Source: Bacillota bacterium
GTDB lineage: Bacteria > Bacillota > Clostridia > Lachnospirales > Lachnospiraceae
Assembly (NCBI GenBank): GCA_023460575.1
Contig: JAEWPQ010000202.1
Location: forward strand, 1-64,000
Length of the DNA: 64,000 nucleotides
Direction of reading: 5' to 3'
A program made the position numbers and the translations under genes. Below, in pieces: positions 55,676 through 64,000 of this stretch; position 1 is the stretch's first letter, and the number at the start of each line of letters is the position of its first letter. The notes below the pieces were generated by a model that saw only the letters and a list, made by a program, of their open reading frames with translations, ran no database searches and was not told where the DNA came from.

Positions 55676-55915
55676 ATGGATACTACTCAAATGTCATTAA
55701 ACCAATTACCAATCGGAAGAAAAGCACATGTTTCCGCTTTGACTTTTGACGGTACAATAAGAAGACGCATGCTGGACTTAGGTATCGTTGACGGAACTGA
55801 AATAGAACCCCTGTATAAGAGCCCCTCCGGCAATCCGGCAGCCTACCTTATTCGCGGTGCAGTCATTGCGCTGCGTTCCGATGTATCTGAAAAAATTATA
55901 GTATCGATGATATAG
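55676..55915 (+). CDS. feoA: Ferrous iron transport protein FeoA
   Basis: 79 residues, the SH3-like FeoA fold (LNQLPIGRKAHVSAL, RRRMLDLGIVDGTEIE, VIALRSDVSEKIIV). It assists FeoB. AAGGAGG before the ATG; 30 bp before feoB. Confidence 0.93.
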   Translation: MDTTQMSLNQLPIGRKAHVSALTFDGTIRRRMLDLGIVDGTEIEPLYKSPSGNPAAYLIRGAVIALRSDVSEKIIVSMI

Positions 55916-55945
55916 ATATTTTATTATCTTAGGAGGATTGCTCAT

Positions 55946-58108
55946 ATGGGACTTACCAATGCATCAACCGGAACGGGAGTTTTGAATCACTGTGGCTTAC
56001 ATATTGAGAAGGTAACACCGAAAGATAAGATAATCGCATTAGCAGGAAATCCAAACGTGGGAAAAAGCACAGTTTTTAATGCTTTGACAGGGCTGAATCA
56101 GCACACAGGCAATTGGCCCGGAAAAACCGTTGTCAACGCACAGGGAAAGTACCGATATAAAGATACGAATTTCATCATGGTAGACATTCCAGGTACCTAT
56201 TCCCTGATGGCAAATTCCACCGAAGAGGAAATTGCCAGGGACTTCATCTGCTTTGGCGGAGCTGACAGTGTGGTAGTCGTGGCTGACGCTACCTGCCTGG
56301 AGCGAAATTTAAACCTGGTTCTGCAGACACTGGAAGTTACTGACCGTGTTGTATTGTGCGTTAATTTAATGGACGAAGCGAGAAAGAAAAAAATAAACAT
56401 TGACTTAAAGGTTCTCACCTCAAGACTGGGAATTCCGGTAATCGGGACCAGTGCGCGATCCAAAAAGGGCTTAGATGACTTGATGGATGCAGTGAAAGGA
56501 TTATCGGAAAGTGAAGCGGCGCTTAGTCCGCTGCGGATAGATTACGGTGAAGAAATAGAAGCCGCTGTGAGTATGCTGGAACCAGTTCTTGCTGAACTTT
56601 CAGGTGATAAAATCAGCAGCCGATGGGTGGCTTTGAAGCTGCTTGACGGGGATGAGAGCCTGCTTACCTCCTTAAAGACTCATCTTGGCTTTGATCTTTT
56701 GCAAAATGATGAAATAGCACAGGCGGTCAAAGAGGCAAAACTCATTATGGAGGAAGCCGGGGTACAGACCGATCAGTTTCGGGATCAGATTGTTACAAAA
56801 ATTGTTCAGTGCTGTGAGAATATCTGCAGAGAAGCCGTGACCTTTGAAAAAGAGGAATATGCGGCACGGGACCGTAAAATTGATAAGATACTCACGTCGA
56901 AAATAACTGGTATACCGATTATGATTGGGATGCTGTTCGGTATTTTCTGGTTTACCATTACTGGCGCCAATGTTCCTTCCAGCCTTCTTGCCTCCGGACT
57001 GTTTATGCTGGAAAAACCGCTGTCCCAGTTCTTTTTATGGTTGTCTGCGCCGGAATGGTTACGCGGAATCTTCGTAGCTGGTATTTTCCGTACATTGGCT
57101 TGGGTAATCTCCGTAATGCTTCCTCCAATGGCAATCTTCTTTCCCTTATTTACACTGCTGGAGGATTTGGGATATCTGCCGCGTGTCGCATTTAACCTTG
57201 ACAACTTTTTCCGCAAGGCCTGTGCTCATGGAAAACAGGCACTAACTATGTGTATGGGCTTCGGGTGTAACGCCTGCGGTGTGATCGGGTGCCGAATCAT
57301 TGATTCACCCCGGGAACGCTTAATCGCCATTCTGACAAATAACTTTGTTCCCTGCAATGGACGATTTCCAACTCTGATCGCGATTATTACCATGTTTTTT
57401 GCCGGAGCTGCCAACGGAGCACTTCAATCCGTCATTTCTACCCTGATGCTGACTGGAACTATTGTACTGGGTGTTACAATTACGCTTTTGATTTCAAAGC
57501 TGCTTTCAAAGACGATTCTTAAGGGAATGCCCTCCTCGTTTCAGCTGGAACTCCCACCATACCGCCGGCCGCAGGTTGGAAAAGTCATTGTGCGCTCTAT
57601 TTTTGACCGGACACTTTACGTGTTAGGCAGAGCCATAGCCGTTGCAGCTCCTGCAGGGCTGGTCATCTGGATACTGGCCAATATTCATGTGGGAGATTTA
57701 AGCCTGCTTGCTCATTGTGCTGGTTTTCTTGATCCGTTCGCCAGATTCATTGGTCTGGACGGGTACATTTTAATGGCGTTTATTTTAGGCTTTCCGGCTA
57801 ATGAAATCGTAGTTCCTATTTTGATTATGAGCTATATGGCAACGGGAACATTGACTGACATGGATAGTCTGACAGAATTACATCAACTTTTTGTAAATAA
57901 CGGGTGGACCTGGCTGACAGCCGTATGTACAATGCTGTTCACGTTGCTGCACTGGCCATGCGGTACAACATGCCTTACAGTAAAAAAAGAAACACAGAGT
58001 TTAAAATGGACACTGGTCTCCTTTACAATTCCAACAGTAACTGGTATTGTTGTATGTATGATTGTGGCAAACACTGTCCGATTGCTGGGACTTGTATCGG
58101 GCATATAA
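55946..58108 (+). CDS. feoB: Ferrous iron transporter FeoB
   Basis: 720 residues. N-terminal GTPase: G1 GNPNVGKST, G3 DIPGTYSL, G4 NLMDEA, then the GDI-like helical domain and a membrane part of about ten helices with two Gate motifs, including MGFGCNACGVIGCRIIDSPRER with conserved Cys and LHWPCGTTC near the C-terminus. It imports Fe(II). Gene order and box place it under DtxR-type iron control. Confidence 0.95.
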   Translation: MGLTNASTGTGVLNHCGLHIEKVTPKDKIIALAGNPNVGKSTVFNALTGLNQHTGNWPGKTVVNAQGKYRYKDTNFIMVDIPGTYSLMANSTEEEIARDFICFGGADSVVVVADATCLERNLNLVLQTLEVTDRVVLCVNLMDEARKKKINIDLKVLTSRLGIPVIGTSARSKKGLDDLMDAVKGLSESEAALSPLRIDYGEEIEAAVSMLEPVLAELSGDKISSRWVALKLLDGDESLLTSLKTHLGFDLLQNDEIAQAVKEAKLIMEEAGVQTDQFRDQIVTKIVQCCENICREAVTFEKEEYAARDRKIDKILTSKITGIPIMIGMLFGIFWFTITGANVPSSLLASGLFMLEKPLSQFFLWLSAPEWLRGIFVAGIFRTLAWVISVMLPPMAIFFPLFTLLEDLGYLPRVAFNLDNFFRKACAHGKQALTMCMGFGCNACGVIGCRIIDSPRERLIAILTNNFVPCNGRFPTLIAIITMFFAGAANGALQSVISTLMLTGTIVLGVTITLLISKLLSKTILKGMPSSFQLELPPYRRPQVGKVIVRSIFDRTLYVLGRAIAVAAPAGLVIWILANIHVGDLSLLAHCAGFLDPFARFIGLDGYILMAFILGFPANEIVVPILIMSYMATGTLTDMDSLTELHQLFVNNGWTWLTAVCTMLFTLLHWPCGTTCLTVKKETQSLKWTLVSFTIPTVTGIVVCMIVANTVRLLGLVSGI

Positions 58109-58135
58109 AAAGAAGAAACAAACTGGAGAACGCTC

Positions 58136-58750
58136 ATGGAATTTAACGAAAAACTACAACAACTCAGAACAGGGAAAAACCTGACGCAGGAACAGCTTGC
58201 AGAGCAATTATATGTGTCAAGGACAGCAATTTCAAAATGGGAAAGCGGCAAAGGCTACCCTAACATTGAGTCGCTCAAGTGTATCTCCAGATTCTTTTCT
58301 GTGACCATAGATGAACTGCTATCGGGTGAAGAACTAATTACTCTTGCCGAAACTGAAAACCATACTAATGTGAAAAGAATTTATAATATTATAAGCGGAA
58401 TAATAGATGTGCTGGCAGTTTCATTTATTGTATTACCAATCTATGGAGAGCCTCAGGGCAACTATGTTTACCATGTAAATCTTCTGTCAAATACACATAT
58501 ACCAAATATAGATATCAGAGTACATTGGGCTGTTTTTTTATTTATAATTGGACTTGGAATTGCCAGACTTGCTTTTATTTGCTTCGATAAAGGGGCATTG
58601 TATCGCATTACTTCCAAAGTTTCTATTGCAGCCGGCGCGGTAGCAATCTGTTTATTTGCTGCGGCAAGAGAACCATATGCAACAATACTGCTATTTTTGT
58701 TTTTTGCAGTGAAGATATTTTTATTACTGCAGCAAAGCAGAACAAAATAG
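58136..58750 (+). CDS. XRE-family regulator with membrane C-terminus
   Basis: 204 residues. XRE helix-turn-helix at 1-65 (LRTGKNLTQEQLAEQLYVSRTAISKWESGKGYPNIESLKCIS), then about four membrane helices (VLAVSFIVLPIYG, WAVFLFIIGLGIARLAF, AIAAGAVAIC, LFLFFAVKIFLLL). A membrane-tethered DNA-binding protein of a common Firmicute type. 27 bp after feoB, so it may be read from the same transcript, though a link to iron is not shown. Confidence 0.85.
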   Translation: MEFNEKLQQLRTGKNLTQEQLAEQLYVSRTAISKWESGKGYPNIESLKCISRFFSVTIDELLSGEELITLAETENHTNVKRIYNIISGIIDVLAVSFIVLPIYGEPQGNYVYHVNLLSNTHIPNIDIRVHWAVFLFIIGLGIARLAFICFDKGALYRITSKVSIAAGAVAICLFAAAREPYATILLFLFFAVKIFLLLQQSRTK

Positions 58751-58768
58751 GAATTGCCTTAATTGCCT

Positions 58769-58806
58769 AAAAAGACTCTGACACAACAAAGTGCCGGAGT
58801 CTTTTT
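58769..58806. terminator. Terminator
   Basis: AAAAAGACTC pairs with GAGTCTTTTT, with partial pairing inside the loop. Ends the feo operon and faces the chrA remnant. Confidence 0.75.
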
Positions 58807-58822
58807 CTTTTGAATAAGTGTT

Positions 58823-59044
58823 TTAATATAATATTCCACCTAACGCAGCGCAAATTAGAATTATTATAATTGGAGATAATTCTTTCTTAAACTTCTTTTT
58901 TGCAACCAACAAACAAATCGAAACAATGGCAAATATTGATATTGCGACAACATCTACTTGTATGTATTTTATATTACCGAAGAAAGTTTGAAAACCGATA
59001 AACAATCCGGTTGCGAGCATTAAACCCATGATACACTGTTTCAT
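58823..59044 (-). pseudogene. C-terminal fragment of a chromate transporter (ChrA)
   Basis: 73 codons with two hydrophobic segments; the end ELSPIIIILICAALGGILY and the start GLMLATGLFIGFQ match the last third of a CHR domain, which is normally 170-190 residues. A stop codon lies directly upstream in the frame and the AAGG is too close to the ATG. It is most likely the leftover of a chrA gene. Confidence 0.65.
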
Positions 59045-59125
59045 ACCTTATTAAGTAATAACTTAATTATAATAATAAAAACTCACTTTACCAAACTCAT
59101 CGTATTCATTCAAAATGCCCATTAT

Positions 59126-60832
59126 CTATAAAATAGTTCTGAAAATATTATAAGAATTATAAACATCCACAATACCATAGCCCCAATTCTGATTGGGATA
59201 TTGAAGATTACTGCTTCTTTTCGCTCCCCGAAGAAGAAATTTTTTCACTCCGATGGTATCCAGATTCGGATAATTATTATTCACGATACCCCATTCAAAT
59301 ATCATGGCTGCTATACCAGCCATATGTGCAGCAGCCGCACCCGTACCTGTTATGGTAGTAAATTCGTTGTTTAATGTCGGACATACTACATTAACACCTG
59401 GAGCGGCCAGATCGGGGTTTATAATATTTGATGTTGAAAATCCTTTTCCCGACTCCGGATATAACGCTCCCGTCGTTGCATTATAAGCTGTCACAGTGAT
59501 TGGTATGACACTGTTGCCAGGTGATGTTATGGTAGTAAAGGGGTTTGAATTTATAAAAAATGTCTGATATGATATAAAATTACCGGAAGGCAGCCATATG
59601 TGGAAATCTCCGGGCAGATCACCGCTTCCGGATACCTGAAACCTCCAGATGCCCTGTGCCGGATTTTTAAAACGCAGAATAATGACCTGTTTACCGCTGT
59701 CCCGCTCGATCATGTTATAATCAATAGAAAGGATTGTCTGGTCAAATATAAAATTTACCTGCTTAGTCTCAAACAACCCCCGGGAGATTGCCGGAACGTA
59801 TTCACCGGAAGGGGATAAAATGTCCATTACATACATCATGGGAGGACTGCCCCAAAGCTCCATAGTAAAACCATATTCATCCTGAGCAACATTCAATTCT
59901 ACCGTTACCTTTTCAGCCGGTCTGAGAATGCTGTAAAAATGTCTTCTGGCTTGTGCTTCATTTCCTGCAGCAACCGTAATTCCCACACCAGGACAGTCAC
60001 CTACTAACCTTAACAATGAGCCCAGCAGTCCATTATTACCATGTGGCCCCTGAGAAGTTCCAACGGCTATACAGACTATCAGGGGTCGATTTAACTTATC
60101 TGCTGTATTGATCAGGTACTGAACCCCCCAGTTTATATCATTTTCCTGGTAACAGGCCACATCGGGAGGAATGGAATAATAATCAGTGAGATTTCTTTTT
60201 GCCTGCTTCAGTTTAACGATTAATAATTCTGCATCAGGAACAACGCCCATAAATTGATTACTCCTGTTTTCAGAACCAGCTGCAATTCCAGCCAGCATGG
60301 TACCATGACCATTACCATCCATACTGGGAACAACCGATAGTGGATCAGTGCTGTTTAATGCCTGGTTGATTTGTTCAGCCGTGTATTCTGTCCCATAGTA
60401 TGCAGTATATCTTAAATCCGGATATGGACCACTATCTATGGTCTGGTCCCATATTGCCGCTATTTTTGTCGTTCCGTCTTCTTTAAGGAAAACCGGATTC
60501 GTGTAATCAATACCGGTATCAACAAATCCTATAAGTATCCCCTTTCCCCTCAAGTTAAGTGCTGGTATAGTACGTAATACTGTAACTCCTGATGCAGTCA
60601 GGCTTTCATAACTTAGTAAAGAGTAGCATCTGGGAATTCCTGAATATCCAAAATCTCTGATCAGCCGGGACGTGGCCTGGGATATTGGTAAATAAATACC
60701 CGCATAACCCGGATTCGTAATATGTACAGAATATTCTTCATATTGCTTCAGTATATTAAGATTCCCGTTATATTGAATAATTAAATCCATATAATCATTG
60801 CTGGTTATCTTAAACCTGTCCTCTGGCATCAT
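59126..60832 (-). CDS. Csp-like S8 subtilase lacking the catalytic serine (pseudoprotease)
   Basis: 568 residues from the ATG after GGAGG (a TTG five codons earlier is possible). Same layout as the neighbour: N-terminal prodomain-like part, Asp in VDTGIDYTNP (105), His in GNGHGTMLAG (176), Asn in AAGNE (291), jelly-roll insert (about 310-440), and at the serine position ITGTGAAAAHMAG: Gly498 (GGT) replaces Ser. It cannot act as a serine protease. In Clostridioides difficile, Csp pseudoproteases (CspC, CspA) act as germinant sensors; a similar role is inferred. No signal peptide. Confidence 0.87.
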   Translation of the reverse strand: MMPEDRFKITSNDYMDLIIQYNGNLNILKQYEEYSVHITNPGYAGIYLPISQATSRLIRDFGYSGIPRCYSLLSYESLTASGVTVLRTIPALNLRGKGILIGFVDTGIDYTNPVFLKEDGTTKIAAIWDQTIDSGPYPDLRYTAYYGTEYTAEQINQALNSTDPLSVVPSMDGNGHGTMLAGIAAGSENRSNQFMGVVPDAELLIVKLKQAKRNLTDYYSIPPDVACYQENDINWGVQYLINTADKLNRPLIVCIAVGTSQGPHGNNGLLGSLLRLVGDCPGVGITVAAGNEAQARRHFYSILRPAEKVTVELNVAQDEYGFTMELWGSPPMMYVMDILSPSGEYVPAISRGLFETKQVNFIFDQTILSIDYNMIERDSGKQVIILRFKNPAQGIWRFQVSGSGDLPGDFHIWLPSGNFISYQTFFINSNPFTTITSPGNSVIPITVTAYNATTGALYPESGKGFSTSNIINPDLAAPGVNVVCPTLNNEFTTITGTGAAAAHMAGIAAMIFEWGIVNNNYPNLDTIGVKKFLLRGAKRSSNLQYPNQNWGYGIVDVYNSYNIFRTIL

Positions 60833-60853
60833 CCGCTTTACCTCCAATCAACA

Positions 60854-62548
60854 TCAGACAATAAGTGAACGGAAGATATTAAATACATCAAGTATTCCAT
60901 ATCCCCATTCGTTATTCGGATATACCAGATCCGCTTTTCTTTTGGCTCCACGGATCATAAAAACCTTCAGATTCTCCGTGCTCATTTCCGGATAATTACC
61001 TTTTACGATTCCCCATTCAAACATGAGGGCCGCCGCTCCTGCCGCATGGGCCACTGCAGCACTTGTACCCGTCACCCTGACAAACCCATGGTTTAGTGAT
61101 GGACCTAATATATCTACTCCCGGAGCGGCAATCTCCGGCTTTACTATATTAATGCGTGTGAACCCTCTCCCGGCGTTTATATAAAGGCTGTTATCTGCTA
61201 TATTATAAGCCGTTACTGAAATAAGGTTAACGGCACAAGCCAAGGAAAGAAGTGTGGTATTCGGATCAGATTTAATAAAAAACGTATCTGGTCCTATAAA
61301 ATTTCCCATCGGTAGCCATATATTAAAATTAATGGGAAAAATTCCTTTACTGTATACATTGAATTTCCACCTTCCCTGTGATGGTCTTGTAAATCGCAGC
61401 AGGATCAGCTGATCACCGCTCTGGGATTCTACAAGCTGAGAATCTACATGAATAATTGTGGGATCAAATATAAAGGAAAACTCTCGGGTCTCATCAAGCC
61501 GAAGACTAATAATTGGAATATATTCACCGGATGGAGATGTAATATCAATAAAAAAAGTATTCGGTACTGCTCCCCATAATTCCATGGAGAATCCGCTTTC
61601 ATTGGGACCAACATTTAATTCCACTGTTTCATAACCACTTTCCTCTGTAATAATTCCCCCGAAATGTCTCCTTGCAATTCCTTCATTGCCGACTGCAATT
61701 AATAATCCTAACCTCGGCCTGGTTGAATGGAACGATAACCAATTGCTTGTGGTACCTCTTCCATCATGTGCATACTGTGCGGTATCCACAGCAATGCATA
61801 TAACAATTGGCTGATCTTTTAATGCAGCGTAATCAATTAAATACTGAATACCATAAATAATATCCGTTTCCTGATAAGCGACTGCCTCTTCCGGTACCCG
61901 GAAAAATTCTTTTAAATATGGTTTTGCTGGTTTCAGTTTTACGATCACCAATTCAGATTCAGGAGCAACCCCGGAAAATCCGTTTTCAAAATCTTCGCCG
62001 CCTGCAGCAATACCGGCAATCATGGTACCGTGACCAATCTCATCCCTTGATGGTACAATCCTGTATGGATCTTCGGCCTGCAGCGCTTCGTTGATCTGTT
62101 CTCTGGAATACACAGTACCATAAGGTACAGTTTCCGAAGAATTTTCCGGTATGACCGTCTGGTCCCAGATACTGGCTATCCTTGTTGTTTTATCATTATA
62201 CTGGAAAACAGGATTTGTATAATCGATACCTGTATCCACAAAGCCGATCAACACTCCCCTTCCTCTTAAATTTAAATTGGGATTATTGCGGATAGCCGGT
62301 ATTCCGGATGCCTCCAGACTTATCTGGCTGATTAAACCAAACAAAGAGGGGATAGAAGCATATCCCATTGTCGATATCACATTTTCCGTCATAACACTGA
62401 CCGGAAGATGCACAACCGCATAAAAGTAATTTATTACGTTAACGGAACCTGTTTCATATTGTTCCAGGATAGATACGTCGGAGCAAAAAGTAACTAAAAA
62501 ATCTGCATAATCATTGCTGTATATTTTTTCAATATCTACAGAATTCAT
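60854..62548 (-). CDS. Csp-like S8 subtilisin protease
   Basis: 564 residues. Catalytic triad complete: Asp105 (FVDTGIDYTNP), His173 (IGHGTMIAGIAAG), Ser496 (VTGTSAAVAHAAG), with oxyanion Asn288 (AVGNEG). A jelly-roll domain is inserted between Asn and Ser (about 305-435), a mark of the CspB family that processes pro-SleC during spore germination. No signal peptide. The next gene, 22 bp downstream, is a dead paralogue, so they likely work as a pair. Confidence 0.9.
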   Translation of the reverse strand: MNSVDIEKIYSNDYADFLVTFCSDVSILEQYETGSVNVINYFYAVVHLPVSVMTENVISTMGYASIPSLFGLISQISLEASGIPAIRNNPNLNLRGRGVLIGFVDTGIDYTNPVFQYNDKTTRIASIWDQTVIPENSSETVPYGTVYSREQINEALQAEDPYRIVPSRDEIGHGTMIAGIAAGGEDFENGFSGVAPESELVIVKLKPAKPYLKEFFRVPEEAVAYQETDIIYGIQYLIDYAALKDQPIVICIAVDTAQYAHDGRGTTSNWLSFHSTRPRLGLLIAVGNEGIARRHFGGIITEESGYETVELNVGPNESGFSMELWGAVPNTFFIDITSPSGEYIPIISLRLDETREFSFIFDPTIIHVDSQLVESQSGDQLILLRFTRPSQGRWKFNVYSKGIFPINFNIWLPMGNFIGPDTFFIKSDPNTTLLSLACAVNLISVTAYNIADNSLYINAGRGFTRINIVKPEIAAPGVDILGPSLNHGFVRVTGTSAAVAHAAGAAALMFEWGIVKGNYPEMSTENLKVFMIRGAKRKADLVYPNNEWGYGILDVFNIFRSLIV

Positions 62549-62610
62549 GAATTACCTTATTTATTTTCTTATCTTATTATATTAAAACTATTTCATATAA
62601 TAGTACTGAT

Positions 62611-64000
62611 TTACATTTTCTTCCGTTTCACATAATGGGTATGAAGAAGTTCATGTGCTTTTTCTCCATAGGGTTCACCAAGAAATTCCTCATAAAGCTT
62701 TTTAATCGCCGGATTTTCATGTGATTTTCTGAATTTCTTGCTTTGATCTTCTTTATAGATTCCTTCCATTCGTTTTTTAAGAACATCAAAATTCCCAAAA
62801 TGATAGGGCTGACCGCCCCCGCCGATACAGCCTCCAGGGCAGGCCATGATCTCAATGGCATGGTAATGGGATTTACCGGCTCTTATATCTTCCAAAAGCT
62901 TTCTTGCATTTCCAAGACCATGGGCAACAGCAATATTGATATCCTGATCATTAATCTTTACCACAGCTTCCTTGATTCCATCGAACCCCCTGAGTTCATG
63001 AAACTCCACCTCTTCAAGAGTTTCATTGGTAAGCCATTCATATGCGGTCCGCAAAGCTGCCTCGATAACACCGCCGGTAGTTCCAAATATGACAGATGCA
63101 CCGGTAGATTCTCCCAGCGGTTCATCAAATTCTTCATCTTTTAAATTCATCAGGTCAATATTGGCCTCTTTTAACATATCCCCCAGTTCTCTTGTGGTTA
63201 ATACCGCATCCACATCCTGCATATCATCATGCTTAAGTTCAGGTCTTGCAGCTTCATACTTTTTTGCCAGACAAGGCATAATAGAAACCACAAAGATATT
63301 TTTGGGATCGATCCCCATCTTTTCTGCATAGTATGTTTTCGCAATCACACCAAACATCTCATGGGGGGATTTGCAGGTGGAAGGTATCTCAAGCAAATCA
63401 TTGAACTGGTGTTCAAAAAACTTGACCCAGCCCGGACAGCAGCTTGTGAGTATGGGAAGCCTTCCCCCATGCTGCAGTCTGTGAATGAATTCCGTTGCTT
63501 CTTCCATAATGGTAAGATCTGCGGCAAAGTCTGTGTCAAAAACTTTATCAAATCCCAGCATTCTAAGAGCAGCTACCATTTTTCCCGTGACCACCGTTCC
63601 CGGTTCAGCACCAAATTTCTCCCCAAGAGCTACCCGCACTGCAGGTGCTGTCTGAACGATGACGAATTTGTCTTTCGCATTCAACGCTTCCCAGACATTG
63701 GGAATATCATTCACTACGGTCAATGCAGCTGTGGGGCATACGGAAACACACTGTCCGCAAAAGACACAGATGGATTCATGCATGGGTAAATTAAGTGCTG
63801 GTGCTATGAATGTATCAAATCCCCGGTTAACTGCAGAATACACATTGACCGTTTGTACCTCATTGCACATGGTCTCACATCTTCTGCATAAAATGCATTT
63901 ATCCATATTCCGGATAATTGCCTTACTCGAAATATCTTTTTCATGAGTTGCCCTTGCCCCATGAAACTTTATCCGGCGTATGTCCAGTTCTGCTGCCAGT
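62611..64000 (-). CDS. [FeFe]-hydrogenase catalytic subunit, 5' truncated by window edge
   Basis: The frame stays open to the right edge, so the N-terminus (probably [2Fe-2S] and further clusters) is outside. Visible: the end of the His-ligated cluster region (RIKFHGARATHEKDISSKAI), two [4Fe-4S] motifs (CILCRRCETMC; CVFCGQCVSVCP), and the H-cluster motifs TSCCPGW, IMPCLAKK and EIMACPGGCIGGGGQP, with the proton-relay Cys after the first ligand. It is of the prototypical, probably bifurcating or NADP-linked (HndD/HydA) group. [FeFe] enzymes need HydEFG, not HypAB, for maturation. Confidence 0.93.
   Translation of the reverse strand, partial: LAAELDIRRIKFHGARATHEKDISSKAIIRNMDKCILCRRCETMCNEVQTVNVYSAVNRGFDTFIAPALNLPMHESICVFCGQCVSVCPTAALTVVNDIPNVWEALNAKDKFVIVQTAPAVRVALGEKFGAEPGTVVTGKMVAALRMLGFDKVFDTDFAADLTIMEEATEFIHRLQHGGRLPILTSCCPGWVKFFEHQFNDLLEIPSTCKSPHEMFGVIAKTYYAEKMGIDPKNIFVVSIMPCLAKKYEAARPELKHDDMQDVDAVLTTRELGDMLKEANIDLMNLKDEEFDEPLGESTGASVIFGTTGGVIEAALRTAYEWLTNETLEEVEFHELRGFDGIKEAVVKINDQDINIAVAHGLGNARKLLEDIRAGKSHYHAIEIMACPGGCIGGGGQPYHFGNFDVLKKRMEGIYKEDQSKKFRKSHENPAIKKLYEEFLGEPYGEKAHELLHTHYVKRKKM

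Noticed and set aside
62611..64000. HypA/HypB as maturation factors for the [FeFe]-hydrogenase in this window
   Set aside because: [FeFe] enzymes carry no nickel and are matured by HydE, HydF and HydG; the two loci are 50 kb apart.

Overview
The window reads as chromosomal DNA of an anaerobic, spore-forming, low-to-moderate GC Firmicute, most likely a Lachnospiraceae (Clostridium cluster XIVa) plant-fibre or gut species. The basis is an [FeFe]-hydrogenase, paired Csp-type S8 proteases of spore germination, strong GGAGG ribosome-binding sites, LicT-type antitermination, a secreted PL1 pectate lyase and a FeoAB/DtxR iron locus. I see no rRNA, tRNA, CRISPR array, intact insertion sequence or prophage. 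The family assignment is inference.

Layout. 1-7.7 kb: a truncated DUF2207 membrane protein, an AraC/GyrI-type regulator, a large flotillin-like SPFH protein, and a TetR gene coupled to a rifampicin-phosphotransferase-like enzyme with two operators in its promoter. 7.9-13.4 kb: an MBL hydrolase, then hypB / multi-cluster Fe-S flavoprotein / hypA in one operon facing a GntR/FadR-type regulator that carries its own operator. 13.5-19 kb: an arsenic/metal island with two back-to-back units, arsR-arsR-acr3-(arsD-arsA remnant)-arsC on the minus strand and arsR-UPF0718 permease-thioredoxin on the plus strand, separated by a decayed MarR-GNAT gene. 19-28 kb: a glucuronide/beta-glucoside operon (GH1, GH88, GH154, LicT, PTS EIIBC, a GH2 beta-glucuronidase broken by one in-frame TAG, EIIA) punctuated by three LicT-type RAT/terminator leaders, two of them near-identical copies. 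28-30.5 kb: MerR, TrmO-like and AraC genes.

30.5-37.5 kb holds the least familiar locus: a small secreted protein under a strong promoter, followed by two lipoproteins, an ABC ATPase, an ABC permease, and a second permease fused to a lipobox and extracytoplasmic domain. 37.9-51.7 kb is accessory in character: a lipoprotein, a sigma-region-4-like protein, a signal-less lysin-like hydrolase, pectate lyase, MFS exporter, sugar kinase, alpha/beta hydrolase, a two-component system, gene remnants, and an ahbC-ahbA-ahbB siroheme-processing operon. 51.7-58.8 kb is metal homeostasis: a DtxR-family gene with a CobW-permease fusion and a TIGR03943 protein, divergent from a DtxR-boxed operon of a 32-residue membrane peptide, DtxR-FeoA regulator, FeoA, FeoB and an XRE regulator. 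58.8-64 kb: a ChrA fragment, two tandem Csp-like subtilases (one lacking its catalytic serine), and the [FeFe]-hydrogenase running off the right edge.

Gene remnants are unusually frequent (arsD/arsA, MarR-GNAT, uidA, a beta-helix/CBM protein, an unidentified 84-codon tail, chrA), which suggests ongoing decay of accessory functions. Family names rest on recognised motifs and lengths only; no database search was possible.
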